Shown here: positions 36,815-45,306 of the stretch, piece after piece
Position numbering within the stretch: the first letter of the stretch is position 1
How the letters are laid out: each line of letters begins with the position of its first letter
From: Maricaulis sp036231565
Lineage (GTDB): Bacteria > Pseudomonadota > Alphaproteobacteria > Caulobacterales > Maricaulaceae
Direction of reading: 5' to 3'
Length of the DNA: 64,000 bases
Assembly: GCA_036231565.1 (NCBI GenBank)
Contig: JAZAHA010000017.1
Coordinates: 5,415-69,414 of the forward strand
Notes under the pieces: model-generated
Seen by the model: the letters and a program-made list of their open reading frames with translations, nothing else
What the model was told of the DNA's origin: nothing
The model's database searches: none
Position numbers and translations under genes: made by a program

Positions 36815-36890
36815 AAATCGCTTCGTGTACGGGCTATCCCGAACCGGAGCGTCGGAAGCCCAAGCCCGGCCGCCGCGTCGGGCTTTTTTT
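36815..36890 (+). ncRNA. Candidate terminated leader RNA or small RNA upstream of trcR
   Basis: A transcript of about 76 bases would run from the predicted start to a rho-independent terminator, stem AAGCCCG/CGGGCTT (36862-36868 with 36879-36885), followed by seven T residues. An upstream CGGGCT (36830-36835) can pair with AGCCCG of the terminator arm (36863-36868). Alternatively its GGGCT can pair with the preceding AGCCC (36857-36861). These choices are mutually exclusive, as in attenuators. It could equally be a free small RNA. Confidence 0.5.
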
Positions 36891-36914
36891 GTTTCTCCCA
36901 GGGAGATTGAATCC

Positions 36915-37580
36915 ATGACCGAGATCCTGATGCCGAAAGCCACGGCGGTCTGGCTCGTCGACAATACCTCGCTCACCTTCGACCAGATTGCCGGTTTCTG
37001 TGGCCTGCACCCGCTGGAAGTGAAGGGCATCGCCGATGGTGATGTTGCCGTGGGTGTGCGCGGTGCAGACCCGATCTCAAACGGGCAGCTGACCCGGGAA
37101 GAAATCGAGAAGGCGGAAAACAACAGCGATTACCGCATGAAGGTGGTGAAGCCGAAATACGCCGACCTGCACACGCCGGCCAAGCGCCGCGGCCCGCGCT
37201 ATACGCCGCTGTCGCGCCGCCAGAACCGTCCGGACGCGATCGCCTGGCTGGTGCGCAACCACCCGGAACTGTCCGATGCCCAGATCTCCAAGCTGATCGG
37301 TACGACCAAGACGACGATCCAGGCCGTGCGCGAGCGCACGCACTGGAACTCGGCCAATATCAAGCCGACCGATCCGGTCTCGCTGGGCCTGTGCACCCAG
37401 ATCGATCTCGACGATCAGGTGAAGAAGGCCTCGGCGCGCCGCCGCAAGCTGGAAGAAGAAAATCCGGAAATGCTCAACGACACGCTCAAGGCCCAGGAAG
37501 AGCTGGAAAAGCCGAGCGACGAGTTCAATCCGGACGATATCGACCTGGAAACCCTGTTTGGCGGTTCCAAGCAGGACTGA
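36915..37580 (+). CDS. trcR: DUF1013 family cell-cycle transcriptional regulator TrcR
   Basis: A 221-residue protein that matches the DUF1013/TrcR family of alphaproteobacteria. It has an N-terminal ATAVWLVDNTSLTFDQIAGF, GLHPLEVKGIADGDVA, the middle QNRPDAIAWLVRNHPELSDA with a helix-turn-helix LIGTTKTTIQAVRERTHWN, and an acidic C-terminus. Caulobacter TrcR is a cell-cycle-linked transcription factor that acts with RNA polymerase. GGGAG precedes the ATG. Twenty-four bases upstream lies a terminator, so its expression may depend on read-through. Confidence 0.85.
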   Translation: MTEILMPKATAVWLVDNTSLTFDQIAGFCGLHPLEVKGIADGDVAVGVRGADPISNGQLTREEIEKAENNSDYRMKVVKPKYADLHTPAKRRGPRYTPLSRRQNRPDAIAWLVRNHPELSDAQISKLIGTTKTTIQAVRERTHWNSANIKPTDPVSLGLCTQIDLDDQVKKASARRRKLEEENPEMLNDTLKAQEELEKPSDEFNPDDIDLETLFGGSKQD

Positions 37581-37607
37581 TCTGCCGGACAGGCCCGAAA
37601 ATGAAGA

Positions 37608-37633
37608 GGGGCGGCCGGGGGCCGTCCCTTTTT
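37608..37633 (+). terminator. Rho-independent terminator after trcR
   Basis: The stem GGGGCGGCC/GGCCGTCCC (one G-T pair) with a GGG loop is followed by TTTTT. It lies 28 bases after the trcR stop and touches the stop of the convergent VOC gene. Confidence 0.88.
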
Positions 37634-38082
37634 CATGCCGGATCGTCTGACAGGAGCGCGGTATAGCGCCGCTGCATCTCGGCCGGTTCGACTTCCTCGA
37701 AGGAGTTGCCGACCAGCCAGGAATAGCCGAACGGATCGCGGATCAGCCCGGAACGTTCGCCATAGAACATGTCCTGGGCTTCGCGCAGAAGACGGGCTCC
37801 GGCGGCCATCGCCCGTTCGATTACGGCATCACAGTCATCGACATGGATGTGCAACACAAAGGGGCAGGCTTCTCCCTCGCGTGGTGCCCGGGCGTCGTAT
37901 TCGGGAAATTCGTCGCAGATCATCAGCGTGGTGTCGCCGAAGGCGAGTTCGGCATGGCCGATCCGGCCCGACGGTTCGACCAGCCGGAATTTCTCCGTCA
38001 CCCCGAAAGCCGTTTTGTAGAAGGCGATGGCCTCGTCGGCACTACGGGCATGGATATAGGGGTGCAGCGCATGGATTGTCAT
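37633..38082 (-). CDS. VOC family protein (glyoxalase-like, PhnB type)
   Basis: A 149-residue protein from ATG 38082. The pattern HPYIHARSADEAIAFYKTAF at the N-terminus, HAELAFGDTTLMICDEFPEY and the later FGERSG-like MFYGERSGLIRDPFGYSW mark the PhnB/YdeI-like branch of the vicinal oxygen chelate family. It may be a small-molecule enzyme or resistance protein; the substrate is unknown. The SDR gene lies upstream on the same strand, 74 bases away. Confidence 0.85.
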   Translation of the reverse strand: MTIHALHPYIHARSADEAIAFYKTAFGVTEKFRLVEPSGRIGHAELAFGDTTLMICDEFPEYDARAPREGEACPFVLHIHVDDCDAVIERAMAAGARLLREAQDMFYGERSGLIRDPFGYSWLVGNSFEEVEPAEMQRRYTALLSDDPA

Positions 38083-38156
38083 GGTTTTCTCTGGGGACGG
38101 TAAGCGGAAACAGACCCGGGTCGATGCCGCGGTGCATCCGGGACCTGCCGTGTGCC

Positions 38157-38951
38157 TCAGCTCACCGTGTAGTTCATCGCCAGCCGTCCGCCATCGACAT
38201 AGAGCGTGGTGCCGGTGATGTAGCTGGCATCGCGCGAAGCCAGGAAAGAGGCGACCGAGGCGACTTCGTCGGGATCGCCGATCCGCTGCAGCGGCGTGCG
38301 CGACATGATCTTCGCCATGGCTTCGGGATTGTCGTTCACCGATTTGAGCACATCCGTATTGATGCTGCCCGGGCCGATCGCGTTGACGCGGATGCCGTGC
38401 TTGGCCAGGGCCAGAGCCATCGACTTGGTCAGCTGATCGATTGCGCCCTTGGTGACGCAATAGGCGAGCTGGTCGGGAATGGCGACGACGCCATTGACCG
38501 AGGACATGTTGATGATGGCATAGCGGCGGCGGGCATCCTCGACGCGTTCGCCGCCTTCCTCGATCTGGTCGACCATCTGGCGCGCGGCTTCGCGTGCGAC
38601 CAGGAAGGCGCCCTTCAGGTTAACGCCCATGACACGGTCGAAATCGCCATCGGACAGGTCGAGAATGTCACCCTTGGCGACGATGCCGGCATTGTTCACC
38701 AGCACGTCCAGCCGGTCGAAGGTCGCCCGCGTCTCGGACAGGAGGTTGTTGACGGAAAGCCGGTCCGAGACATCGCAGGAAACGAACAAGGCCTTGCCTT
38801 TCTCGGCGCCCAGCTCGTCGGCCAGCGCCGCGCCGGCCTGCTGGTCGATATCGGCGATGACGACCTGGCAGCCGTCCTCACTCAGACGGCGTGCGCAGGC
38901 CTTGCCAATGCCGTTGGCTCCGCCGGTTACGATGGCAACGCGGTCACCCAT
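38157..38951 (-). CDS. SDR family NAD(P)-dependent oxidoreductase
   Basis: A 264-residue classical short-chain dehydrogenase. It has the dinucleotide motif TGGANGIG (about 9-16), NNAGI (about 84-88), catalytic Ser in NMSSVNGV and Tyr-x-x-x-Lys in YCVTK. The start is ATG 38951, eight bases after AAGAGG; a TTG seven codons upstream is unlikely. The glucose-1-dehydrogenase/3-ketoacyl reductase branch is the nearest by pattern, but the substrate is not clear. Confidence 0.9.
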   Translation of the reverse strand: MGDRVAIVTGGANGIGKACARRLSEDGCQVVIADIDQQAGAALADELGAEKGKALFVSCDVSDRLSVNNLLSETRATFDRLDVLVNNAGIVAKGDILDLSDGDFDRVMGVNLKGAFLVAREAARQMVDQIEEGGERVEDARRRYAIINMSSVNGVVAIPDQLAYCVTKGAIDQLTKSMALALAKHGIRVNAIGPGSINTDVLKSVNDNPEAMAKIMSRTPLQRIGDPDEVASVASFLASRDASYITGTTLYVDGGRLAMNYTVS

Positions 38952-39064
38952 GATGTGATCCTCTTGTTCCAAACGGGCGCGCCGCGCCCAGACGGGATCG
39001 CTGACCTTGCACGAGCAGCGGCGGGTTGCAATGGCTCCTGGCCGAACGCCGGTGGGCTGGGCAG

Positions 39065-39916
39065 TCAGGGATTGTGCGTACGCTGATAGTCCTGGGTGAT
39101 CTCCGGATCGTCCGGCGACAACTGCCAGGCCCGACGATACAGCGGCAGGGCTTCGTCCAACCGGCCGAGTGCCTCAAGTGCAGAGGCGTGGGAATGCACA
39201 ATCGCGCCGGACTCGGGTTCGAGTGCCACGGCCTGTTCGCACAGGGGCAGCGCCGTGCGGGCGCGACCGTCCTGGATCAGGGTCCAGCACAACATGTTCA
39301 GCGTGGTACCACTTTCCGGTTCCAGCTCGACTGCCCGGCGCGCATCGTCGACGGCCGCGCCGGTCATGCCGGCGTCCAGCAGGGCGCTCGACCGGTTGAT
39401 CCACGCGCCCGTCCAGGATGGTTCCAGCCGGACGACGTGATCATAGGCGACCACGGCGTCGGCGGCCCGGTCCATGTCCTGGTAGACGATGCCCAGGGTC
39501 AGCTGGGTCATCACATCGTTCGGCATCTCGGCGGCGGCACGCCGCAGATCGGACAGCGCCTCGTCGAGTTGGCCCAGTTCGGTCCGGGCGATGCCGCGAT
39601 TGCGCCAAAGGGTCGGCTCGATCACTTCGGCGTGCTGGGTTTCGGCAATCGCGAAGGCGAAATTGTACGCATTCAGGGCGTCTTCATAGCGCTGTTCCGC
39701 CAGGAAGGCGGCGCCAAGACCGGCATAAACACTGATCTCGCGCTCCGGATCCAGGTCCTCGCTGGACAGGCATGCTTCCAGATCCTCAATCGCCCGCGCG
39801 CTTTCGCCGGCATCCAGCGCCAGCCGGCCGGCCTGACAGGGCGAAACGTCCTTTTGCGCCAGCGCGGGCGGAGCCGCGATCAGGGCGAGGGGCAGAAGGG
39901 CTGCAAAGGCACGCAT
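39065..39916 (-). CDS. Secreted TPR protein
   Basis: A 283-residue protein with a signal peptide (MRAFAALLPLALIAAPPALA). Six or so tetratricopeptide repeats of 34 residues follow; examples are AEQRYEDALNAYNFAFAIAE, QLDEALSDLRRAAAEMPND and a last unit GRLDEALPLYRRAWQLSPDD. It is probably a periplasmic scaffold. It stands alone between the SDR gene and a small DUF465 gene. Confidence 0.88.
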   Translation of the reverse strand: MRAFAALLPLALIAAPPALAQKDVSPCQAGRLALDAGESARAIEDLEACLSSEDLDPEREISVYAGLGAAFLAEQRYEDALNAYNFAFAIAETQHAEVIEPTLWRNRGIARTELGQLDEALSDLRRAAAEMPNDVMTQLTLGIVYQDMDRAADAVVAYDHVVRLEPSWTGAWINRSSALLDAGMTGAAVDDARRAVELEPESGTTLNMLCWTLIQDGRARTALPLCEQAVALEPESGAIVHSHASALEALGRLDEALPLYRRAWQLSPDDPEITQDYQRTHNP

Positions 39917-39952
39917 GATAGTCTCCGTTGCGGGGCACGTAGTCTAACCTGC

Positions 39953-39977
39953 AAAAAGGGCGGCTCGAAAGCCGCCC
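39953..39977 (-). terminator. Rho-independent terminator after DUF465 gene
   Basis: On the minus strand, the perfect stem GGGCGGCT/AGCCGCCC with a TTCG tetraloop is followed by TTTTT. It lies 42 bases beyond the stop at 40019. Confidence 0.92.
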
Positions 39978-40018
39978 CCTGCTTCGTGTTCAGTCGGGTT
40001 CGCATCAGTTCGTCCGGA

Positions 40019-40207
40019 TCATCCGGCCAGGGACTGATGCGTGGTCGTTCGGAGGGACTGGATCTGCTCCTTCAGCAGAAGTTTTTCCTTCTTCAGCCGG
40101 GCGACTTCCAGCGAGTCCGCCGACGAATGCTTTTTCAGTTCGTCGATCTGAGAATCCAGACGCGTGTGACGGGCGTCGAGCTCACGAATGCGGGCTTCGA
40201 TGGACAT
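40019..40207 (-). CDS. DUF465 (YdcH) family small coiled-coil protein, copy 1
   Basis: A 62-residue protein from ATG 40207, with GAGGAGACG in front. It is almost entirely helical, and the conserved DUF465 core is VARLKKEKLLLKEQIQSL. The function is unknown; related YdcH proteins are small cytosolic coiled coils. It has its own terminator. It is divergent from ubiX and has a paralogue on the other side of that gene. Confidence 0.85.
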   Translation of the reverse strand: MSIEARIRELDARHTRLDSQIDELKKHSSADSLEVARLKKEKLLLKEQIQSLRTTTHQSLAG

Positions 40208-40295
40208 GGAGACGTCTCCTCTTTGTGAAGTGGAACACTCGATTGAAACACGTCCACGCATTATGTCTATTCACGAAACGTTTCGAGGTTAGGGG

Positions 40296-40883
40296 ATGGT
40301 GAAGCCGGACCGGATGATCGTGGGTGTCTCGGGCGCCTCCGGAATTATCTATGGAATTAGGGCGTTGGATGCGCTCAAGGCAATGGGAATCGAGAGCCAT
40401 CTGGTGGCTTCGAAAGCCGCCGAAATGACACTCGGCTACGAGACGGATCTGTCAATCCGCGACTTCCGGGCCCGGGCGGACCATGTCTACAAGATGCCCG
40501 ATGTGGGGGCGCCGATCGCGTCGGGTTCCTTCCAGACGCGTGGCATGCTGATCGCGCCCTGTTCGGTGCGCACCATGTCCGAGATCGCCACGGGTGTGAC
40601 ATCCAGCCTGCTCACACGCGCCGCCGATGTCGTTCTCAAGGAACGGCGGCGCCTGGTGTTGATGGTGCGAGAGACGCCCTTCCACCTCGGCCATATCCGC
40701 ACGATGGAGACCCTGACCGAGATGGGTGCGGTGATCTTTCCGCCGCTGCCGGCCTTCTATGCCAAGCCGGAAACCATCGACGACCTGGTCGACCAGTCGG
40801 TCGGTCGGGCCCTCGACCTGTTCGGGCTGGACTGGGACTCAACCCGCCGCTGGGGCGAGGATCTGGAGGGCGGGCGGCGTTGA
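40296..40883 (+). CDS. ubiX: Flavin prenyltransferase UbiX
   Basis: A 195-residue flavoprotein. It has the N-terminal GVSGASGIIYGIRALDAL (about 10-27), the middle LIAPCSVRTMSEIATGVTSS (about 86-105), KERRRLVLMVRETPFH and PAFYAKPETIDDLVD. It prenylates FMN to make the cofactor of the UbiD decarboxylase in ubiquinone synthesis. No ubiD is adjacent. It lies between two divergent and parallel DUF465 genes. Confidence 0.96.
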   Translation: MVKPDRMIVGVSGASGIIYGIRALDALKAMGIESHLVASKAAEMTLGYETDLSIRDFRARADHVYKMPDVGAPIASGSFQTRGMLIAPCSVRTMSEIATGVTSSLLTRAADVVLKERRRLVLMVRETPFHLGHIRTMETLTEMGAVIFPPLPAFYAKPETIDDLVDQSVGRALDLFGLDWDSTRRWGEDLEGGRR

Positions 40884-41039
40884 GCGAGTCTTCGCGTCCG
40901 CAGCGCCCTTTGCGGATTTATCTGCCGGTGGAAAGACGCTAGTATCTCCGCTTCGCCGCATCTCTCCGGCCCGACACACACAGGTGTCGCCGGCAAGCTG
41001 GCGGATCCTGTTTGATAACCGGAAAGAAACGGCTCAGGA

Positions 41040-41252
41040 ATGGACGGTGATTCCCAGGAGCAACAGGCTCTTCTTGAACAGCTCACTGCGCTGCGCGAGC
41101 AGCATGATGCGCTGAACAGGGAGGTCGACATGCTGTCCGACAATGGTGTTGTCGACCAACTCAAGATCGCCCGTCTCAAGAAGGAAAAGCTCAGGCTGAA
41201 GGACGAGATTGCCCGGCTTGAGGATCAGATCACGCCCGACATCATCGCCTGA
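41040..41252 (+). CDS. DUF465 (YdcH) family small coiled-coil protein, copy 2
   Basis: A 70-residue helical protein. The core IARLKKEKLRLKDEIARLED is nearly the same as that of the copy at 40019-40207, while the N-terminal half has diverged. Acidic residues lead the protein (MDGDSQEQQALLEQL). It follows ubiX by 156 bases on the same strand and is convergent with a diguanylate cyclase gene. Confidence 0.85.
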   Translation: MDGDSQEQQALLEQLTALREQHDALNREVDMLSDNGVVDQLKIARLKKEKLRLKDEIARLEDQITPDIIA

Positions 41253-41272
41253 ACGCTGTCAGGCTTGTTGTC

Positions 41273-42010
41273 TCAGGCTTGGCGGCGATCTGCCCGGGAT
41301 TTCTGGGCCTGCTTGCGCGCATACATGGCGGCGTCGGCCTGAGCCATCGCTTCTTCGGCCTTGTGGCCCGCCTGCAGCGGATGGCAGCCCCAGGCTGCGC
41401 CCACACTCAGCTCGTGACCCTTGTGCATGAAGGGCGTCGTCTCGATGATGTCGACGAGTTCCTGGGCCTTGGCCTGCGCACCTTCATGACCGGTCAGGGT
41501 CAGAACCAGACCGAACTCGTCCCCGCCCAGACGGCCGACCGCATCGGTCTCGCGCACATGGGCTGCCAGCAGACCGGCTACATGGTGCAGCGCGGCGTCG
41601 CCGGCGGCATGACCGAAGCGGTCATTGATGTCCTTGAAGCCGTTCAGGTCCATATAGACCAGCGATGACGGGGCTTCATGACGTTCGGCCAGGGCCAGAG
41701 CTTTCGAGACCTCGCGCAGGAAGGCGCGGCGGTTCAGAACCGGTAGCAATACGTCGTGATCGGCCAGCGATTCCAGCTCGCGAACGCGGCCGCGCAGACG
41801 CTCGGTTTCCTTGCGCAGCTGGTCGACTTCACCCATCAACGAGAGGAGGGCGCGCTGGACATTCGGTGTCAGTTCGTTCTCGGGCACGCCCATGATCGAG
41901 GCGGAATCCCGCGGCGCCGCAGCAGAGCCTGCCGCGTCGCTTTTCCGGGCCGTTTCTGCCCGCCCGCTGCGGGAGACATTGCCGGTCGTGTTCAAGGGGC
42001 CGATGCGCAT
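41273..42010 (-). CDS. Diguanylate cyclase, coiled coil plus GGDEF domain
   Basis: A 245-residue protein from ATG 42010; GTG 42022 is an alternative with a slightly closer GGA. Residues 60-85 form a coiled coil (VDQLRKETERLRGRVRELES). A GGDEF domain follows with an intact active site GGDEFGL and an inhibitory RxxD site (RETD) exactly five residues before it. It should make cyclic di-GMP with product inhibition. The layout resembles DgcB of Caulobacter, which acts in surface attachment. No EAL domain is present. Confidence 0.92.
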   Translation of the reverse strand: MRIGPLNTTGNVSRSGRAETARKSDAAGSAAAPRDSASIMGVPENELTPNVQRALLSLMGEVDQLRKETERLRGRVRELESLADHDVLLPVLNRRAFLREVSKALALAERHEAPSSLVYMDLNGFKDINDRFGHAAGDAALHHVAGLLAAHVRETDAVGRLGGDEFGLVLTLTGHEGAQAKAQELVDIIETTPFMHKGHELSVGAAWGCHPLQAGHKAEEAMAQADAAMYARKQAQKSRADRRQA

Positions 42011-42169
42011 GCGCCGATCCACTCCGATTCCAATCCTCCCGAAACGTGAACAAGTGTGGTTAAGAAACCCTCAAGCCCGGAAAGAATTGCCCAGTCTTGA
42101 AAGGCGCCTTGACCTTCCTCGCGCTGAGGTTAAGGTCCCGCGCTTCCTTTTCTTCGTTCAGGAAGCGTC

Positions 42170-42697
42170 ATGAGCGATCTTTCGCCGTCCTCACCCGATA
42201 TGGCCGCCTCTGCCAGCCCTGCCGATGTCGCCATCGTCATGGGCTCACGGTCCGACTGGCCGACCATGAAGAAGGCGGCCGGTCTGCTGCGTGATCTCGG
42301 CGTGAACTACGAAGCCCAGATTGTCTCGGCGCACCGCACGCCGGACCGGCTGCTCGAGTTCGCCAAGGGCGCCCGCGATCGCGGGATCAAGGTGATTATC
42401 GCCGGTGCCGGCGGTGCAGCCCACCTGCCGGGCATGATCGCGTCCATGACAACCCTTCCGGTGCTGGGTGTGCCGGTTAAGTCCAAGGCGCTCAGCGGCC
42501 AGGACAGCCTCCTGTCCATCGTCCAGATGCCGGCCGGCGTGCCGGTGGGAACACTCGCGATCGGCGATGCAGGGGCCACCAATGCCGGTCTTCTTGCTGC
42601 CTCCATCCTGTCTCTCTCGGACGACGGAGTTGCAGGCCGGCTAGCGCACTGGCGCCAGGCTCAGACCGACAGCGTACCGGTGACGGTCGAGGACTGA
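42170..42697 (+). CDS. purE: N5-carboxyaminoimidazole ribonucleotide mutase
   Basis: A 175-residue class I PurE. It has MGSRSDWPTMKKA (about 24-36), the catalytic histidine in VSAHRTPDRL (about 54-63), GAGGAAHLPGM and GVPVKSKALSGQDSLLS. It converts N5-CAIR to CAIR in purine synthesis. purK follows six bases later; the pair carries out consecutive steps. Confidence 0.97.
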   Translation: MSDLSPSSPDMAASASPADVAIVMGSRSDWPTMKKAAGLLRDLGVNYEAQIVSAHRTPDRLLEFAKGARDRGIKVIIAGAGGAAHLPGMIASMTTLPVLGVPVKSKALSGQDSLLSIVQMPAGVPVGTLAIGDAGATNAGLLAASILSLSDDGVAGRLAHWRQAQTDSVPVTVED

Positions 42698-42703
42698 TTT
42701 TCC

Positions 42704-43783
42704 ATGATGACAGCTCCGCTTTTGCCCGGTTCGGTGATCGGTATTCTCGGCGGCGGACAGCTGGGCCGCATGCTGGCCACGGCCGGCGCCGCGCTGGGCT
42801 TTGACGTCCATGTCTACGAACCCGAGCCGGACTGTCCGGCCTCACGCGTTGCGGCCCGGTCCTTCTGCGCCCCCTGGGATGATGAAGGTGCCGTCCAGGC
42901 CTTCGCCGAGCGTTGCGCTGCGGTGACCTATGAATTCGAGAACGTGCCCGTCGCGACGGTCGAGGTCGCGGCGCGCGTCTCGCATCTGCGTCCGGGCGCC
43001 CGCTCGCTGGAGCTGACCCAAGATCGCCTGGTCGAGAAAACCTTCATCAACGAGGCCGGCGTGGCCACCGTGCCCTTCGCCGCCGTTGACGATCTCGAGA
43101 GCCTGGAAGCGGCCATTGCGCAGATCGGTCTGCCGGCCGTTCTGAAGACGCGGCGCTTTGGTTATGACGGCAAGGGCCAGGCCTGGATCCGCGAGCCGGG
43201 CGATGCCGCGAAGGCCTGGCAGGCGATCGGTGAAAAGCCGGCCATCCTGGAAGGCGCCGCCGCCTTCACACGCGAGCTGTCCGTTGTGGCGGCCCGCTCG
43301 GTCGACGGTACGGTAAAAGCCTGGCCGCTGGGCGAGAACATCCACGGCGACGGCATTCTCAAACAGACCCACGCGCCCGCGACCGGCGTCGATGCGGCGA
43401 CCCAGGCCCGTGCGCTGGAGATCGCCCGCGCCATCGGCGGCGGGCTGCAGCATGTCGGTGTCTTCGCGGTCGAGCTGTTCGACCTCGGTCCCGACGGGCT
43501 GGTGGTCAACGAAATCGCGCCGCGCGTCCACAATACCGGCCACTGGACCATGGATGCCTGCGGCTGCGGCCAGTTCGAACAGCATATGCGCGCCGTGGCC
43601 GGCTGGCCGCTGGGCGATCCGTCGCCGCATTCGGCCTGTGTGATGACGAATCTGATCGGCGAGGACGCCAATGACTGGGCGGCGCTGGCGGCCGATCCGC
43701 AGGCCCGCCTGCATCTTTACGGCAAGCGCGCCGTGCGCGCCGGCCGCAAGATGGGCCATGTAAACCGGCTCTCCCCGCTTTAG
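42704..43783 (+). CDS. purK: N5-carboxyaminoimidazole ribonucleotide synthase
   Basis: A 359-residue ATP-grasp enzyme. The N-terminal GILGGGQLGRMLATAG (about 13-28), LKTRRFGYDGKGQ (about 146-158) and ELFDLGPDGLVVNEIAPRVH match PurK. It uses ATP and bicarbonate to carboxylate AIR. It is six bases downstream of purE, and they form one operon. A phosphoesterase gene follows after 39 bases. Confidence 0.97.
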   Translation: MMTAPLLPGSVIGILGGGQLGRMLATAGAALGFDVHVYEPEPDCPASRVAARSFCAPWDDEGAVQAFAERCAAVTYEFENVPVATVEVAARVSHLRPGARSLELTQDRLVEKTFINEAGVATVPFAAVDDLESLEAAIAQIGLPAVLKTRRFGYDGKGQAWIREPGDAAKAWQAIGEKPAILEGAAAFTRELSVVAARSVDGTVKAWPLGENIHGDGILKQTHAPATGVDAATQARALEIARAIGGGLQHVGVFAVELFDLGPDGLVVNEIAPRVHNTGHWTMDACGCGQFEQHMRAVAGWPLGDPSPHSACVMTNLIGEDANDWAALAADPQARLHLYGKRAVRAGRKMGHVNRLSPL

Positions 43784-43822
43784 GGGTTCGCACTCGGCTG
43801 TCCCGGGCCCCATATTGGGGGC

Positions 43823-44620
43823 ATGGACATGATGGCAAATCCCACCGCACCCGACCGTTTCATCGATGACAGCGGCCCGTTTGATCTGATCGGGGATGTG
43901 CATGGCTGTGCCGGCGAGCTGGAGCGGCTGCTGCACCGGCTGGGCTATGAGGTGCGCTATGAGGGCGTGGCCGGCTCACGCGACTATCGCATCCGCCACC
44001 CCGAGGGGCGCAAGGCGGTCCTGCTGGGCGATCTGGTCGACCGGGGGCCGCGTGCGCCGGACGTGATGCGCCTGGCCATGCATCTGGTGGAGACCGGGGC
44101 GGGCTATTGCGTGGTCGGCAATCATGACGACAAGTTCCGCCGCTGGCTGGCCGGGCGCGATGTGAAGGTCAGCCACGGGCTCGACGCCACGATCGCCCAG
44201 TTCCGCCGCGAGAGCGACGATTTCCGCCGTCAGGTCGCGGCCTTTATCGACAGCCTGCCGCACCACCTCCTGCTGGATGGCGGTGAGCTGGTGGTTGCCC
44301 ATGCCGGCGTGCATGCCGACATGCATGGCGAGGACACGACCCGGGTGCGGGCCTTTGCCATGTTCGGCGAAGTGACGGGCGAGCGGGACCTGCACGGTCT
44401 GCCCGTCCGCCGCAACTGGGCGCGCAATTATTCCGGTACGGCGACCGTCGTGCACGGCCATGTCGCCGAACCCGATGTGCGCGAGCACAATAATGTCGTC
44501 TGTGTGGATACCGGCTGCGTCTTCGGCGGCCATCTCACCGCGTTGCGCTGGCCCGAGCGCGATCTCGTCCAGGTGCCCGCCGAACAGGCCTGGTATGCCT
44601 CTCCGCGGTGGGAGGGTTAG
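43823..44620 (+). CDS. Metallophosphoesterase, PrpE/Ap4A-hydrolase-like
   Basis: A 265-residue calcineurin-fold phosphatase. It has metal motifs FDLIGDVHGCAGELERLL (about 20-37), GDLVDRGP (about 72-79), GNHDDKF (about 98-104), AHAGVH and GHVAEPD. The HGxxxEL order and length resemble bis(5'-nucleosyl)-tetraphosphatase PrpE and the phosphatase part of Pnkp. The start may be ATG 43829, which has better spacing from GGGG. It follows purK by 39 bases and could be co-transcribed with it. Confidence 0.88.
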   Translation: MDMMANPTAPDRFIDDSGPFDLIGDVHGCAGELERLLHRLGYEVRYEGVAGSRDYRIRHPEGRKAVLLGDLVDRGPRAPDVMRLAMHLVETGAGYCVVGNHDDKFRRWLAGRDVKVSHGLDATIAQFRRESDDFRRQVAAFIDSLPHHLLLDGGELVVAHAGVHADMHGEDTTRVRAFAMFGEVTGERDLHGLPVRRNWARNYSGTATVVHGHVAEPDVREHNNVVCVDTGCVFGGHLTALRWPERDLVQVPAEQAWYASPRWEG

Positions 44621-44628
44621 CTAACTAG

Positions 44629-45306
44629 TTATACCCGCGGTCCCGGGCCGTAGCGCAGCTTGCCGAGCAGGCCGGCGAGGTCGGGCAGGTCGGCAGTCAT
44701 CTTCGTCAGCTGCGCCTTGGTCTTCTCGAAATCCATCACATTCTGGATGCGCCGGTCGAGAAAGGCGCGGGCCTCGGGCTTTGCGGCATCGCTCTCATTG
44801 AGCCAGGCGACCAGGGTCGTGCCGAAAACGCCGGAGAGAATCGTCCGCTTGGAGTAGAAATTGACGTCGGTCGAGGTGTCGCCGATCGCGCGCCAGATCG
44901 TGTCTGCGGTGGCCCACAGCAATTGCGGCCCCTCTGCGGCCGCATCCGGCAGCATCAGGCGGGCACGGGCCCGCCGGGCGGCTTCCTCATGTCCCGAGAG
45001 CGCCTCCAGGCGTGCCGTCACGCCGAAACGCACACGTTCGCGGATCTTCATCTCTGCGAGGTCTGCCGCCTTCACCGCGTCGAGCACGGCCTCGTCGAGG
45101 CGCCGCGACCAGTGTACCAGCATGTCCAGCTCGCCACGCGGGCAGGCCAGGCGGGCCTGGCCCTCATCGATCCCGGCATCGGCGCAGGCCGCGCGGAAAC
45201 TGTCTGCCGTCCAGCCGTCGAAGGCGGCATGGGCCAGCATGGGCTGCAGCAGGGCGTCGCGTGTGATAGACTTGCGGAATCGGGTGTCAGAAGCGGCATC
45301 GGTCAT
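44629..45306 (-). CDS. COQ9 family ubiquinone biosynthesis protein
   Basis: A 225-residue protein. The conserved C-terminal block is STDVNFYSKRTILSGVF, then GTTLVAWLNE, the signature of alphaproteobacterial and mitochondrial COQ9. The N-terminal half is a TetR-like helical fold (AFDGWTADSFRAACADAGID). COQ9 binds lipid and presents ubiquinone intermediates to COQ7. It is divergent from rpsU, a gene order common in the class. Confidence 0.92.
   Translation of the reverse strand: MTDAASDTRFRKSITRDALLQPMLAHAAFDGWTADSFRAACADAGIDEGQARLACPRGELDMLVHWSRRLDEAVLDAVKAADLAEMKIRERVRFGVTARLEALSGHEEAARRARARLMLPDAAAEGPQLLWATADTIWRAIGDTSTDVNFYSKRTILSGVFGTTLVAWLNESDAAKPEARAFLDRRIQNVMDFEKTKAQLTKMTADLPDLAGLLGKLRYGPGPRV

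Noticed and set aside
37633..38460. A longer version of the VOC protein starting at 38460.
   Set aside because: The additional residues are antisense-frame material of the SDR gene; MTIHALHPYI is a normal family start with a ribosome site.
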